A DNA stretch of 64,000 nt, taken from VXMT01 sp965204835 (GTDB lineage Bacteria; Chloroflexota; Dehalococcoidia; UBA2979). Under the pieces are notes generated by a model that did no database searches, was not told the DNA's origin, and saw nothing but the letters and a program-made list of their open reading frames with translations. This document shows positions 32,721 to 40,523 of this stretch, piece after piece (positions within the stretch are counted from its first letter, which is position 1; each line of letters begins with the position of its first letter). The position numbers and the translations under genes were made by a program. The stretch spans positions 744,001 to 808,000 of the forward strand of contig OZ242017.1 of assembly GCA_965204835.1 (NCBI GenBank), read 5' to 3'.

Positions 32721-32985
32721 ATGACCACGGCAACCGAGTTGAAGAGCCGGATTCTGGGCAAGGCGGCTGAGGACGACGACTTCCGCGCACGCCCTCATCG
32801 CCGACCCGAAGGCGGCCATCGCGTCCGAGACCGGACAGGCCATACCAGACGGCTTCAACGTGGCGGTGCACGAGGACAGCGCCACCACCGCCCACCTCGT
32901 GCTGCCTCCATCGCCGGCACTCACGGACGCCGAACTGGAGTTGGTCAGCGGCGGGGTGTCCATCTCTATGCCGGCAAATTGGTAA
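32721..32985 (+). pseudogene. NHLP-leader precursor peptide 10, frameshifted
   Basis: It begins like the others (MTTATELKSRILGKAAEDDD) but has one extra C near 32795 (GCACGCCCTCATC where siblings have GCACGCCTCATC). The original frame continues past the shift with an intact leader and the core VSISMPANW, stop at 32983-32985. Read without correction, the frame instead runs through the spacer and into precursor 11, giving a 220-codon fusion. Either a recent mutation or a base-calling error. Confidence 0.8.
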
Positions 32986-33113
32986 GGGGACGCCGGGGTT
33001 CTACAGCTGTCAACGTCGCTCATGAAGCGATCCAGTCATTGTCGACGGGCTCAGTAACGGCGCCCATCGGCTTGAGCCAACAAGCAGCTTCGAGAGAGAG
33101 AGAGAGTAGAACC

Positions 33114-33383
33114 ATGACCACAGCGACAGAAATGAAGACCCAGATCCTGAGCAAGGCGGCTGAAGACGACGACTTCCGCGCACGCCTCATCGCCGACCCG
33201 AAGGCGACGATCTCGGCCGAGACCGGACAGGCCATACCGGACGGGTTCGACATCGTGATCCACGAGGACGGCGCGACCACCGCTCACCTCGTGCTGCCGC
33301 CCTCGCCCAGGTTGACCGAGGCCGAGATGGAGAAGGTCGCCGGCGGCGTGTTCATCTGGATGTACGTTTCGGACGGCTCGTAG
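33114..33383 (+). CDS. NHLP-leader precursor peptide 11
   Basis: 89 aa, ATG at 33114 after GAGAGAGAGAGTAGAACC. The leader ends EKVAGG and the predicted core is VFIWMYVSDGS, hydrophobic first half and acidic end. It is the last member of the array; the frame of broken precursor 10 is in phase with it. Confidence 0.87.
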   Translation: MTTATEMKTQILSKAAEDDDFRARLIADPKATISAETGQAIPDGFDIVIHEDGATTAHLVLPPSPRLTEAEMEKVAGGVFIWMYVSDGS

Positions 33384-33706
33384 TAAGGCCAGGCGGCCTG
33401 CAGCGCGAGTGTGCCGGCGTAGGCCTTGGCCGCGGTGGTCCCGCGGTCCACAACCACCTTGACGTGGTTGATGCTCTGCCGAAGCCGGTACACCCGCGCC
33501 TGATCGAAGACCTGTTCGACTCGCGGCCAGGCCTTCAGTCCCTCGGCCTTGTCGGGCAGGCACCAGCCCTGCTCCTCGAGCCGGTCGATCAGCTCATTCC
33601 ACCCGGAGTGGTCCAGGTCATGCCATTCCGCCGGCCGGTGGAACTCCAGCCCGAGCCGGGGAGAGAGCCCCTCCGGGTTACGTCGACGTTCAGGCTGAGG
33701 CCCTCC
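33284..33706 (-). pseudogene. Broken gene fragment, possibly from a RiPP-associated gene
   Basis: The minus strand, from just after a TGA near 33706, reads NPEGLSPRLGLEFHRPAEWH, DHSGWNELIDRLEEQGWCLP, LKAWPRVEQVFDQARVYRLR and INHVKVVVDRGTTAAKAYAG, then runs over the 3' end of precursor 11. There is no start, and another frame just upstream (DAEGLSLNVDV) looks like its continuation, so at least one frameshift is present. From memory it resembles the C-terminal part of an uncharacterised protein family often encoded near NHLP or Nif11 precursors. I cannot confirm this. It overlaps precursor 11 by 100 bp on the other strand. Confidence 0.5.
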
Positions 33707-33740
33707 GCGTCAGTCCTGCCAGGCCCTCGTACACGGCGAT

Positions 33741-33827
33741 TTCATCACTACTTCATCACTACTTCATCAATACGTCATCGAATCGGGGCTCGACTTCACC
33801 CTGAATTCATTATCAGATCGCTAGACT
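33741..33827 (+). promoter_or_regulatory. Promoter B with six 11-bp direct repeats
   Basis: Units: TTCATCACTAC at 33741-33751 and 33752-33762, TTCATCAATAC at 33763-33773, GTCATCGAATC at 33774-33784, a 10-bp spacer starting GGGG, TTCACCCTGAA at 33795-33805 and TTCATTATCAG at 33806-33816, then ATCGC and TAGACT at 33822-33827. It is the richest copy of the design also seen at 29493 and 37585. It lies 49 bp before the small gene at 33876. Confidence 0.72.
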
Positions 33828-33875
33828 ATTCACTGGCTGCAGTTCGAAGCGCCAGGGAAGGAGGATGCCGCAGCC

Positions 33876-34049
33876 ATGTCCGGTAACAGAGAGCAGATGA
33901 CCCGCCACGGAGCGCCCCCGGGGGCCTCCATGTCTTCACCTGCCCCGGACCTGCGTGCTCACCCGGCACGCCGCCGCCCCCCGCTGCTCCTCGTCCTGTT
34001 CGCCGCCCTGCCGGCGCTGGTGCTCGTTCGTGAGAGCCGAACGCAATAG
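33876..34049 (+). CDS. Small membrane or signal-peptide-like protein
   Basis: 57 aa, ATG at 33876 after a strong GGAAGGAGG. Basic N-terminal half (PARRR) followed by one hydrophobic segment PPLLLVLFAALPALVLV and a short charged tail. It could be a complete single-pass peptide or the signal-peptide part of a gene broken by the stop at 34047. It is the first gene after promoter B, so it is probably expressed with the fibronectin protein downstream. Confidence 0.5.
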   Translation: MSGNREQMTRHGAPPGASMSSPAPDLRAHPARRRPPLLLVLFAALPALVLVRESRTQ

Positions 34050-34172
34050 CGCCGTACTTGAGACGTGCCTCGCCCATCACGCCCGCCGCATCTCTGGATC
34101 CCGTTCTCTGGCCGTCGTGCTGGTTGCGCAGACAGAGTCGGCCGCGGACCGCCTTTCTGCCGCAGGCCCCGC

Positions 34173-34991
34173 ATGATCCACGCCTCCCTGGGCGGCTTCG
34201 CGCTGCTGCTGTTGGTCGCCGCGCTGCACGGCGCATTGCTCTTCCACGGCTCCGCGCCCGCGGCTGAGGCGCAGACCCACGAGAAGCCCGAAGCCGCCCA
34301 GTTAGTCAGGCTGCACCTGGGCGCCTATCTGTTCTGGCACGAGTCTTCCGGGGCGGACGGCTACGAGATACAGACCCGCTCCCAGTCCGGCGGTACGTGG
34401 GGAAGCTGGTCCAGCATCAGCTACACCGGCACCACTCAACCGGCAACAGTGACCGGCCTGACCGCGGGGACCAGGTACCAGTGGAGGATACGGGCCACCA
34501 GCGGCAGTGAGCAGAGCGAATGGTCCGTGCACGACGACGTAAATGACCTCGCCTACAACTGGACGGCCGAGTCCCTCGGGCGGAACATTGCCAACCCGGC
34601 CGTGCTGCGGTCGGCTGGGCCCGCCGACCCGGGGGAGGTCACGGTGACGTGGACCCACGGCCCTGCGCGCTCCGGCGTCACCATCACCGGCTGGAGGGTG
34701 GGCTACCGGCTGTTCTCTGAGCCGGTTAATCAGACCCGGGAGACAGGCCGGCTGGCCGCCTCCGCGACCATGGCTACCGTCACGGGCCTCACCGGAGGCG
34801 AGGAGACAGCTACGCCGGGCACCACGCCGCCCACGGCGTCACCGGAGCCGGTGGCGGCAGATAATGACGGCGGCATGGACCGCGCCGCGATCGCCGTAGT
34901 GGCCGCGCTTCTCGTGCTCGGACTGCTCATCATCGTGGCCGTGGCCATCGCAGCCCTTGCGTTCGCGCGCGACAGGAAGAGCCAGGGGTAG
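34173..34991 (+). CDS. Membrane-anchored fibronectin type III protein
   Basis: 272 aa. N-terminal signal peptide (GGFALLLLVAALHGALLF), a fibronectin-III domain (about 38-120, with VTGLTAGTRYQWRIRATSG), a second, shortened one (130-215, ending ATVTGLTGG), a Thr/Pro-rich stalk, and a C-terminal membrane helix (AALLVLGLLIIVAVAIAALA) with a basic end, so the domains face outwards. An upstream ATG at 34065 would add a non-signal-like stretch and is rejected. The second fibronectin domain stops before its last strand, so the gene may have been shortened. It is under promoter B, like other surface genes in this region. Confidence 0.75.
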   Translation: MIHASLGGFALLLLVAALHGALLFHGSAPAAEAQTHEKPEAAQLVRLHLGAYLFWHESSGADGYEIQTRSQSGGTWGSWSSISYTGTTQPATVTGLTAGTRYQWRIRATSGSEQSEWSVHDDVNDLAYNWTAESLGRNIANPAVLRSAGPADPGEVTVTWTHGPARSGVTITGWRVGYRLFSEPVNQTRETGRLAASATMATVTGLTGGEETATPGTTPPTASPEPVAADNDGGMDRAAIAVVAALLVLGLLIIVAVAIAALAFARDRKSQG

Positions 34992-35042
34992 GCGCACCAG
35001 GGCCCGGCGCAGTCCCGCGCCGCCCACGGAGGATGAATCACC

Positions 35043-35447
35043 ATGCGCTGGCTTCTGCCCGGTCTCGTGTTGCTCCTGGCGGCATGCGGTAGCAAAGAGA
35101 ACCCATTGGCCCATACGGACTGGCGCCTGGTCGCACTGGGCGACGCCGACGCTCCCTCCGCGGTGGTCGTCGGCGACCCGACCACCCGGTTCACCACCGA
35201 CACCGACATGACGGGGTGGATGGGCTGCAATGCGTATGGCGCGATCTACCGCGTCGAGGGCACTGGCCTGCACCTCGACCACGTGACGTGGACGCAGGCG
35301 GGCTGTCAGACGCGGGGCCTGTTCGAGCAGGAGCAGCGCATCCAGGACCTGTTGCTGGGAGTCGAGCGCTTCGAGCTATCGGGGACGCAGCTCACGCTGC
35401 ACAGCGATGGCGGGCAGGTGCTCATCTTCGAACCGGCCAGCAAGTAG
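35043..35447 (+). CDS. META-domain lipoprotein (HslJ-like)
   Basis: 134 aa. Lipoprotein signal with lipobox LLLAACGS, then a META domain: TDWRLVALGD, RFTTDTDMTGWMGCNAYGAI, TWTQAGCQTRGLFEQEQRIQ and the final strand LTLHSDGGQVLIFEPA, the usual order for HslJ-like proteins. It should be anchored to the outer face of the membrane. META proteins are linked to stress or drug tolerance in other bacteria, without a known reaction. GGAGG lies 11 bp before the ATG, 51 bp after the fibronectin gene. Confidence 0.87.
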   Translation: MRWLLPGLVLLLAACGSKENPLAHTDWRLVALGDADAPSAVVVGDPTTRFTTDTDMTGWMGCNAYGAIYRVEGTGLHLDHVTWTQAGCQTRGLFEQEQRIQDLLLGVERFELSGTQLTLHSDGGQVLIFEPASK

Positions 35448-35475
35448 CTCGTCAGGCGCCTGTCCGGCTGTCTGC

Positions 35476-35700
35476 CTACAGGTTCCGCGCGCCCTCGTCG
35501 CGGCGCATGAGCCCGCTCCACCGCTCGCGGTCCTCTACGAGCATCCGCGCGAGCGACGCCTCCAGTGAGAGCGTCGCCATGTCGTGATGGGTTGCCAGCG
35601 CGCCCATGAGCAGCGCGAGCGCCGGCGGCGGGCAACTGCTGCGCGCGGATGGCGCGTCGGGCTCATCACGGAGGAATTCCGAAGTAGAGTCCCCGGACAT
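35476..35700 (-). CDS. Small hypothetical protein
   Basis: 74 aa on the minus strand. The C-terminal half has a plausible helical pattern (ATLSLEASLARMLVEDRERW). No family is recognised. It lies between the META gene and an IS256 remnant and may be non-functional. Confidence 0.35.
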   Translation of the reverse strand: MSGDSTSEFLRDEPDAPSARSSCPPPALALLMGALATHHDMATLSLEASLARMLVEDRERWSGLMRRDEGARNL

Positions 35701-35781
35701 GGTCTAGGAGCAGAAGGGTGGACATAGAAGACCACCGCGCCATCCTCACGAAGGACATACAGAACGCGAGGGAGGACGACG

Positions 35782-36141
35782 GTGGTCAAGGAGAGCGTGG
35801 ACTTGTTGGAGCTGCTCCACAAGCAGGCGGGCGGGGGTGACCTCGACTTCCTGTGTGAAGCGGTCGCCGTGCTCGCCGAGGCGGTGATGGAGGCCGAGGT
35901 CGCGGAGCAGATCGGCGCCGGCCACGGCGAGCTCAGCCGCGGGCGCACCGCCCGGCGCAACGGCTACCGGCCGAGGCGCTGGGACACGCGCCCCGGCACC
36001 ATCGAGCTACAGATCCCGGAGCTGCGCCAGGGCAGCTACTTCCCGGCGCTGCTCGAGCCCCGCCGGCGCGCCGAGCGCGCGCTGCTCTCGGTGGTGCAGC
36101 GGGCCTACGTCGAGGGCGTCTCGACCCGCCCCGCCCGGTAG
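35782..36141 (+). pseudogene. IS256-family transposase, N-terminal fragment
   Basis: 119 codons with the typical IS256 (mutator-type) N-terminus: DFLCEAVAVLAEAVMEAEVA, EQIGAGHGELSRGRTARRNG and then PGTIELQIPELRQGSYFP. Full-length transposases are about 400 aa; the frame here breaks right after VQRAYVEGVS, where the catalytic core should begin, so the DDE residues are missing. A relic only. Confidence 0.88.
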
Positions 36142-36196
36142 TAGGATGTCGCAGTCAGGGTCGGCCCGAGGGCTCCGGGCCGGAAGGCGAGTGACG

Positions 36197-36775
36197 ATGA
36201 CGGCGCCGGAGACCTCCAACGGGTCGGCAGCGGTCCCCGAGCACATTGTGTTCCCGGACCCGCCCGAAGACCACGACGACAAGGCGGCCAGCTTCGACCA
36301 CCTGTCCTACACCGGCGCGGTTCACTTCCTGGCCGTGTATCTCGGTGAACCCGAGACGACCCTGGTGGGCGGCGAACTCTACCTGGCCCCGCAGTCCACG
36401 CGCAGCCTGGCGCGACTGCGCTACCCCGACGTGATGGTGGCCTTCGGAGTGGATCCCGAGGCGTACCGGGCCGCCAACGCCTACGTGATCTCGGAGCAGG
36501 GGAAGCCCCCAGATCTGGTGCTGGAGGTGGCCTCCCGCAGCACGGCGCACGTCGACGTGACGGAGAAGCGCGACGACTACGCCGCCCTCGGCGTTCCGGA
36601 GTACTGGCGGTTCGACGCGACGGGCGAACATCACGGTGCGAGGCTGGGCGGAGACCGGCTGGTGGATGGCTCGTACTTCCCGGTCGAGCTCCAGGAGCTG
36701 GCCGGCGGGGTGCTGCAGGGCTACAGTCCCGTGCTGGACCTGTTCGTTCGCTGGGAGGCCGGCGCGCTTTCCTGA
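36197..36775 (+). CDS. Uma2 family (DUF820) putative endonuclease
   Basis: 192 aa from the ATG at 36197 (an ATG 51 bp upstream is in frame but its residues do not fit). Core motifs: SLARLRYPDVMVAFGVDPEA with the first acidic residue, and PDLVVEVASRSTAHVDVTEK equivalent (here PPDLVLEVASRSTAHVDV then TEKRDDYAALGVPEYWRFD), the ExA...K pattern of the PD-(D/E)XK fold. It is not close to the Uma2 protein at 17853. It sits directly behind the IS256 remnant, and the next small gene follows 2 bp after its stop. Confidence 0.85.
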   Translation: MTAPETSNGSAAVPEHIVFPDPPEDHDDKAASFDHLSYTGAVHFLAVYLGEPETTLVGGELYLAPQSTRSLARLRYPDVMVAFGVDPEAYRAANAYVISEQGKPPDLVLEVASRSTAHVDVTEKRDDYAALGVPEYWRFDATGEHHGARLGGDRLVDGSYFPVELQELAGGVLQGYSPVLDLFVRWEAGALS

Positions 36776-36777
36776 GC

Positions 36778-37125
36778 GTGCAGTGCTCCCCGGATGGAGT
36801 GCTGCACCTTGGCCTGACCTCCGACGCCGCAATGCTGGACGGACAGCATGCCGTCGTCTGGTGGACCGACAACAGCGAGTACCGGCGCGCCGAGCTGTGG
36901 GACGCCGAGGAGCTGTCCACCAGTTCCGACCTTTTCTACGCCTCGGCGCCGGAGCCGAGATCCCTGTGGGCCGAGCTTCGCGACTCGTCAAAGCTGCACG
37001 TCGTCATTTTCGGCGAGCGGTCGTGGCATGTAGCCGATGCGGACGTCTCGCGCATCAGCGATCTCGCCGTCGTCGAAGTGCTCGACTACTGCGGTCAGTC
37101 CGCCGAGCCCGAGGCGGAGGAGTAA
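36778..37125 (+). CDS. Hypothetical protein behind Uma2
   Basis: 115 aa, GTG start 2 bp after the Uma2 stop, so probably translated as an operon. It has mixed alpha/beta character with AMLDGQHAVVWWTDNSEYRR and LHVVIFGERSWHVADADVS, an acidic C-terminus and no signal or membrane segment. I do not recognise it. Confidence 0.5.
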   Translation: MQCSPDGVLHLGLTSDAAMLDGQHAVVWWTDNSEYRRAELWDAEELSTSSDLFYASAPEPRSLWAELRDSSKLHVVIFGERSWHVADADVSRISDLAVVEVLDYCGQSAEPEAEE

Positions 37126-37130
37126 CCGCG

Positions 37131-37286
37131 ATGATCCGCTACCCGGACGGACGCACCGCCGAAGCGCCCACGCCGAACGCGTCCGTCCGGACCATGTTCG
37201 CCTGCAACCAGGCTCCGGCCTCGAGGCCCAGGCGTCACCGGCCACGGTTCGTGAGGGACCTCACCGTCTCGCGAGCCACGCGGTGA
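37131..37286 (+). CDS. Possible 51-aa basic protein
   Basis: Begins MIRYPDGRTAEAPTPNA 5 bp after the previous stop and ends RDLTVSRATR. Arg-rich and without family. Kept only because of position and spacing. Confidence 0.3.
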   Translation: MIRYPDGRTAEAPTPNASVRTMFACNQAPASRPRRHRPRFVRDLTVSRATR

Positions 37287-37332
37287 CCCTGGGCGGCGTT
37301 GCGCGAGTCGTCCGGCTGATCCGGCGCAAGTA

Positions 37333-37530
37333 GGTCGCGCCTTCGCCACGCGTCTCGTTCACGGTCGCGGCGAGCGCCGCGCCTGCGTCCGTGTCGGCCT
37401 CGAGGACGCCCTCGGGGGCGGCGGCGACGTCGAGACTCTCGTTGATGCGGAGGCTGGCCTGGCTGAGGCGGGAGAGGCGGTCTCCGGGGGCTCCGTTGCG
37501 CGGGGCCGTTGGTCGGCGTTCTCCAACTCG
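37333..37530 (-). pseudogene. Internally deleted copy of the fused-kinase locus
   Basis: 37333-37395 resembles the sequence after the kinase gene (26655-26725), and 37425-37530 resembles the first 35 codons of the kinase (minus strand: ENADQRPRATEPPE against ENADQRAPGAEPPGD, with the ATG changed to TTG and a frameshift). The 2.6 kb in between is missing. The upstream operator region is also copied and has become promoter C. Confidence 0.75.
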
Positions 37531-37584
37531 TCACCTCCCCGGGAGCGGGCCTGCCGGGCGATGATTCGAGCGTTCGGGGCGGAA

Positions 37585-37649
37585 TTCATCACTACTTCAT
37601 TGGATCGGAGCAGGACGTCACCTTGAATTCATCCGTGAATCGGTATACT
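37585..37649 (+). promoter_or_regulatory. Promoter C with 11-bp direct repeats
   Basis: Units TTCATCACTAC at 37585-37595 and TTCATTGGATC at 37596-37606, a 10-bp spacer, GTCACCTTGAA at 37617-37627 and TTCATCCGTGA at 37628-37638, then ATCGG and the near-consensus -10 TATACT at 37644-37649. Spacing is identical to promoters A and B. It drives the secreted-protein gene starting at 37745. Confidence 0.72.
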
Positions 37650-37744
37650 CAACTGCACGAATACCTGCGCGGACGCACACCCACGGTTTCCGGCCAATGC
37701 AGGAACATGCGGTTCAGTCACACGGTCACGACAGGAGAGTACGT

Positions 37745-38464
37745 ATGCGACTACCGGTGTGGGCAGTCCGCGTCCTGACCTGGCTGCTGGCCGTGGCCGC
37801 GATGCTGACCGCAACCCTCACCATCCTGGCCGGCTCAGCCCAGGCGGAGGGCGACAGCGAGGAACCGCGAGCGCAGTTGACCCTGAGCGTGAGCGAGGCC
37901 CGGCCGGGCGACACCATCACGGTTGAGGGCTCCGGTTTCCGGGCGGAGACGGGCGCGTCCTACATCTACACCTCGACCATCACCATCGGCGGGACGCCGA
38001 TCGCGGCCGTGACGAGCGTGGACCCCGCATCGGGCTTCCTCCACGCGGGCAGGACCATCGACTCCGGGTTGTGGATCGCCGAGCACATCGACATCGACCC
38101 GTCCGGCACCCCGCCCGACGGCGCCTTCAGCGCGACATTCGTGTTGCCCGACGACCTGCCGGCCGGCGACCACGACCTGGTCGCGATCTCGTGTTGGGCC
38201 GGGCCCGACGGGTACTACCCCGAGGACGGCGTCGCGCCCTGCGGCACGGTTGGCCTCGGCGGCGGCGTCAGGGACCGCGTTGCAACCGCAACCCTCACCA
38301 TCCTGGCCAGCAGCGCCGCGGCCCCGGCGGTCGCGGATACCGGCAACGCCGGACTGGTCAACGGCCAGGACGCAGGCGTGTCCGCGGGAATGATCGCCCT
38401 CGTCGTCGCCATCGCCACGCTCGGCGCCGGCATCACGCGCTACCGACTGAGCCGCAAGGGGTGA
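37745..38464 (+). CDS. Secreted or wall-anchored protein with Ig/IPT-like domain and C-terminal membrane helix
   Basis: 239 aa, ATG at 37745 after AGGAGAG. Signal peptide (VLTWLLAVAAMLTATLTILA, cleavage after AQA), an Ig-like region starting LTLSVSEARPGDTITVEGSG typical of surface beta-sandwich domains, a Cys pair (SCWAGP and APCGTV), then a membrane helix MIALVVAIATLGAGITRY with a basic tail. The protein is therefore likely held on the outside of the cell. It is directly under promoter C. Confidence 0.75.
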   Translation: MRLPVWAVRVLTWLLAVAAMLTATLTILAGSAQAEGDSEEPRAQLTLSVSEARPGDTITVEGSGFRAETGASYIYTSTITIGGTPIAAVTSVDPASGFLHAGRTIDSGLWIAEHIDIDPSGTPPDGAFSATFVLPDDLPAGDHDLVAISCWAGPDGYYPEDGVAPCGTVGLGGGVRDRVATATLTILASSAAAPAVADTGNAGLVNGQDAGVSAGMIALVVAIATLGAGITRYRLSRKG

Positions 38465-38608
38465 TCGTGGGATACCGGGCATGACTCCTGTCGCTCGAAC
38501 GGATCCGGCCTGGGTCCGGCGGCTCGCGTTGCCCCCGAGCCCGCGCGGGGGACGCCCCCCCGAACCTCTCGCCCCCACCCATCTCCCTCCCCCGCCGGGA
38601 GGCTAGCC

Positions 38609-40483
38609 GTGCAGTGGGCCTCCTCCTTCCTCTCCCGGCGTTCCCCCGCTCCGGCCCTGCTGCTCGTGCTTGCTGCGGCGGCCCTCGGCCTGGCCCTGCT
38701 GCTGCCCCAGCAGGCGTTCGCGCATCCGGACCACCCGGAGAACACCGAGAACACGGAGAACACGGAGCCGCCGGACCCCCCGGACCCCCCGGAGAACAAC
38801 GTGGACCCGGACCCGCCGGACCCGCCACAGCAGCCGGTCGGGCCCGCCATCACGGCCCCTCCCCAGCCGAGCGAGGCCGACTTCGAGTGGACCGGGAAGC
38901 ACGACATCGAGGCGCTGGACGGCGATCACAGCACGCCTACCGGGATGTGGTCCGACGGCGCCGTGCTCTGGCTCCTCCACAACGCCGACGGCGCCGCCGA
39001 CGCCGCCTACGCCTACGATCTGAAGACGGGTGAGCGCGCCGAGGAGCGCGAGTTCGAGTTGGAAAAGCGCAACCGCGCGCCCCGCGGCATCTGGTCCGAC
39101 GGCACGGGGCGCGTGTGGGTCGGCGACAGCGGCCGCGAGCGCCTCTTCGCCTACGACCTCAGCAGCGGCGAGCGCCTCGATGACCGTGACATCGAGCTCC
39201 GCGAGCGCAATGCCCACTCCCGTGGCATCTGGTCCGATGGCCAGACCATGTGGGTCCTCGACGAACGCCGCAACGCCGTCTTCGCCTACGACCTCGAGAG
39301 CGGCGCCCTCCTCGCCGAGTACGCGCTCGACCCCGCCAACGGCTCCCCCCAGGGCATCTGGTCCGACGGCGTCACGCTCTGGGTCTCCGACCCCTCGAGT
39401 CCCCCGCGCCTCTTCGCCTACCGCCTCCCTGCCCGCGAGGAGGTTGAAGCGGCAGGTGAGGGAGCCAGCCTCGAGCGGGTCGGGGACGAGGACTTCACGG
39501 AGCTCGGCCGGGTCGGCAACAGCAGCCCGCGCGGCATCTGGTCCGACGGCGCGCTGATGTACGTCGCCGATGCGAACGACGGCAAGGTCTACACCTACAA
39601 CATACCGGACGCCATCGACGCGCGCCTCGCCTCGCTCGCGCTGGAGGGCGTCGCGATCGGTGCGTTCTCGCCGCTGCGCACGGACTACGCGGGCGTACCC
39701 GCCGAGGGGGTGACGACGACGGTCGTGACGGCCGAGACGGCGCAGCGGCGGACGACCGTCGTGGTCGAGCCGCCCGATGCCCACGAGCGGACCGCGGGCC
39801 ACCAGGTCGCCCTCGAGGGCGTCGCGGAGATCACCGTGACCGTCACGTCGGCGGACGGCAGCCGCACGCGCGTCTACCGCGTGGCTCTGGAGGTCACCGC
39901 CGAGGAGCCCTGGGCGCACTGCCTGAAGGGCGCGGTGGCGGCGGGCTTCAGCCTCCTCGTCTACGAGGGCGGGAGCGTCGAGGAGCTGGCGGCCTGCGCG
40001 GAGAGCCGGGGCGTGCGGGGCCTCTACGCCCTGCACGAGGGCCGCTACGTCGCCTACCTCCCCGAAGCGCCGGGCTTCGTCAACGAGGCCTTCGCCGGGC
40101 TCTACCCCGAGGTCGTGCCCGCGCTCACGCCGCTGGTGGCGGCGAGCGATGGACCGGCGAGCGAGGATCCGGTGGGCGAGCTCGCCGCCCCGGGCGACTG
40201 GCCCGGCTGCCTGCGGGGCGAGTTCGTGGAGGACGGCTTCAGCCTCGTGCTCTACGAGGGCGGCACGGTCGAGGAGCTGGCGGCCTGCGCGCGGGGCGAC
40301 GCCGTCGTCGCCGCCTGGGCGCTCCACGAGGGCGAATGGGTCTCGTACATCCGAGGCGCGCCGGAGTTCGTCAACCGCTCCTTCGCCACGCTCTTCGCCG
40401 ACGGCGTGCCCCCGCTCACCCCGCTCGTCGTCCGCAGCGAGCCGCCTTCGGTCCCCTCGCTGGCGACGACGGGGAGCCGCTGA
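38609..40483 (+). CDS. Secreted beta-propeller-like protein with GIWSDG repeats
   Basis: 624 aa, GTG start, strong signal peptide (LLLVLAAAALGLALLLPQQ, AFA). A Pro/Glu/Asp-rich low-complexity linker with ENT and PPDP repeats follows. Residues about 90-330 hold at least five repeats with the core GIWSDG or GMWSDG and FAYDL, suggesting a beta-propeller or solenoid. Next is a cadherin-like domain (RLASLALEGVAIGAFSPLRT), then two copies of a 90-residue Cys-containing domain (HCLKGAVAAGFSLLVYEGGS and GCLRGEFVEDGFSLVLYEGG). There is no anchor. Extracellular binding protein; ligand unknown. Confidence 0.75.
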   Translation: MQWASSFLSRRSPAPALLLVLAAAALGLALLLPQQAFAHPDHPENTENTENTEPPDPPDPPENNVDPDPPDPPQQPVGPAITAPPQPSEADFEWTGKHDIEALDGDHSTPTGMWSDGAVLWLLHNADGAADAAYAYDLKTGERAEEREFELEKRNRAPRGIWSDGTGRVWVGDSGRERLFAYDLSSGERLDDRDIELRERNAHSRGIWSDGQTMWVLDERRNAVFAYDLESGALLAEYALDPANGSPQGIWSDGVTLWVSDPSSPPRLFAYRLPAREEVEAAGEGASLERVGDEDFTELGRVGNSSPRGIWSDGALMYVADANDGKVYTYNIPDAIDARLASLALEGVAIGAFSPLRTDYAGVPAEGVTTTVVTAETAQRRTTVVVEPPDAHERTAGHQVALEGVAEITVTVTSADGSRTRVYRVALEVTAEEPWAHCLKGAVAAGFSLLVYEGGSVEELAACAESRGVRGLYALHEGRYVAYLPEAPGFVNEAFAGLYPEVVPALTPLVAASDGPASEDPVGELAAPGDWPGCLRGEFVEDGFSLVLYEGGTVEELAACARGDAVVAAWALHEGEWVSYIRGAPEFVNRSFATLFADGVPPLTPLVVRSEPPSVPSLATTGSR

Positions 40484-40523
40484 CCCAGGTCGAGCCGGGA
40501 GAGAACCGCGGGCTGCCCCGGCA

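Noticed and set aside
29740..33383. CRISPR array
   Set aside because: The repetitive region consists of coding repeats of about 260-400 bp, not 24-40 bp repeats with equal spacers.
29740..33383. Nitrile hydratase subunit genes
   Set aside because: Only the N-terminal leader-like part is similar; the metal-binding CTLCSC motif and the rest of the enzyme are absent in all copies.
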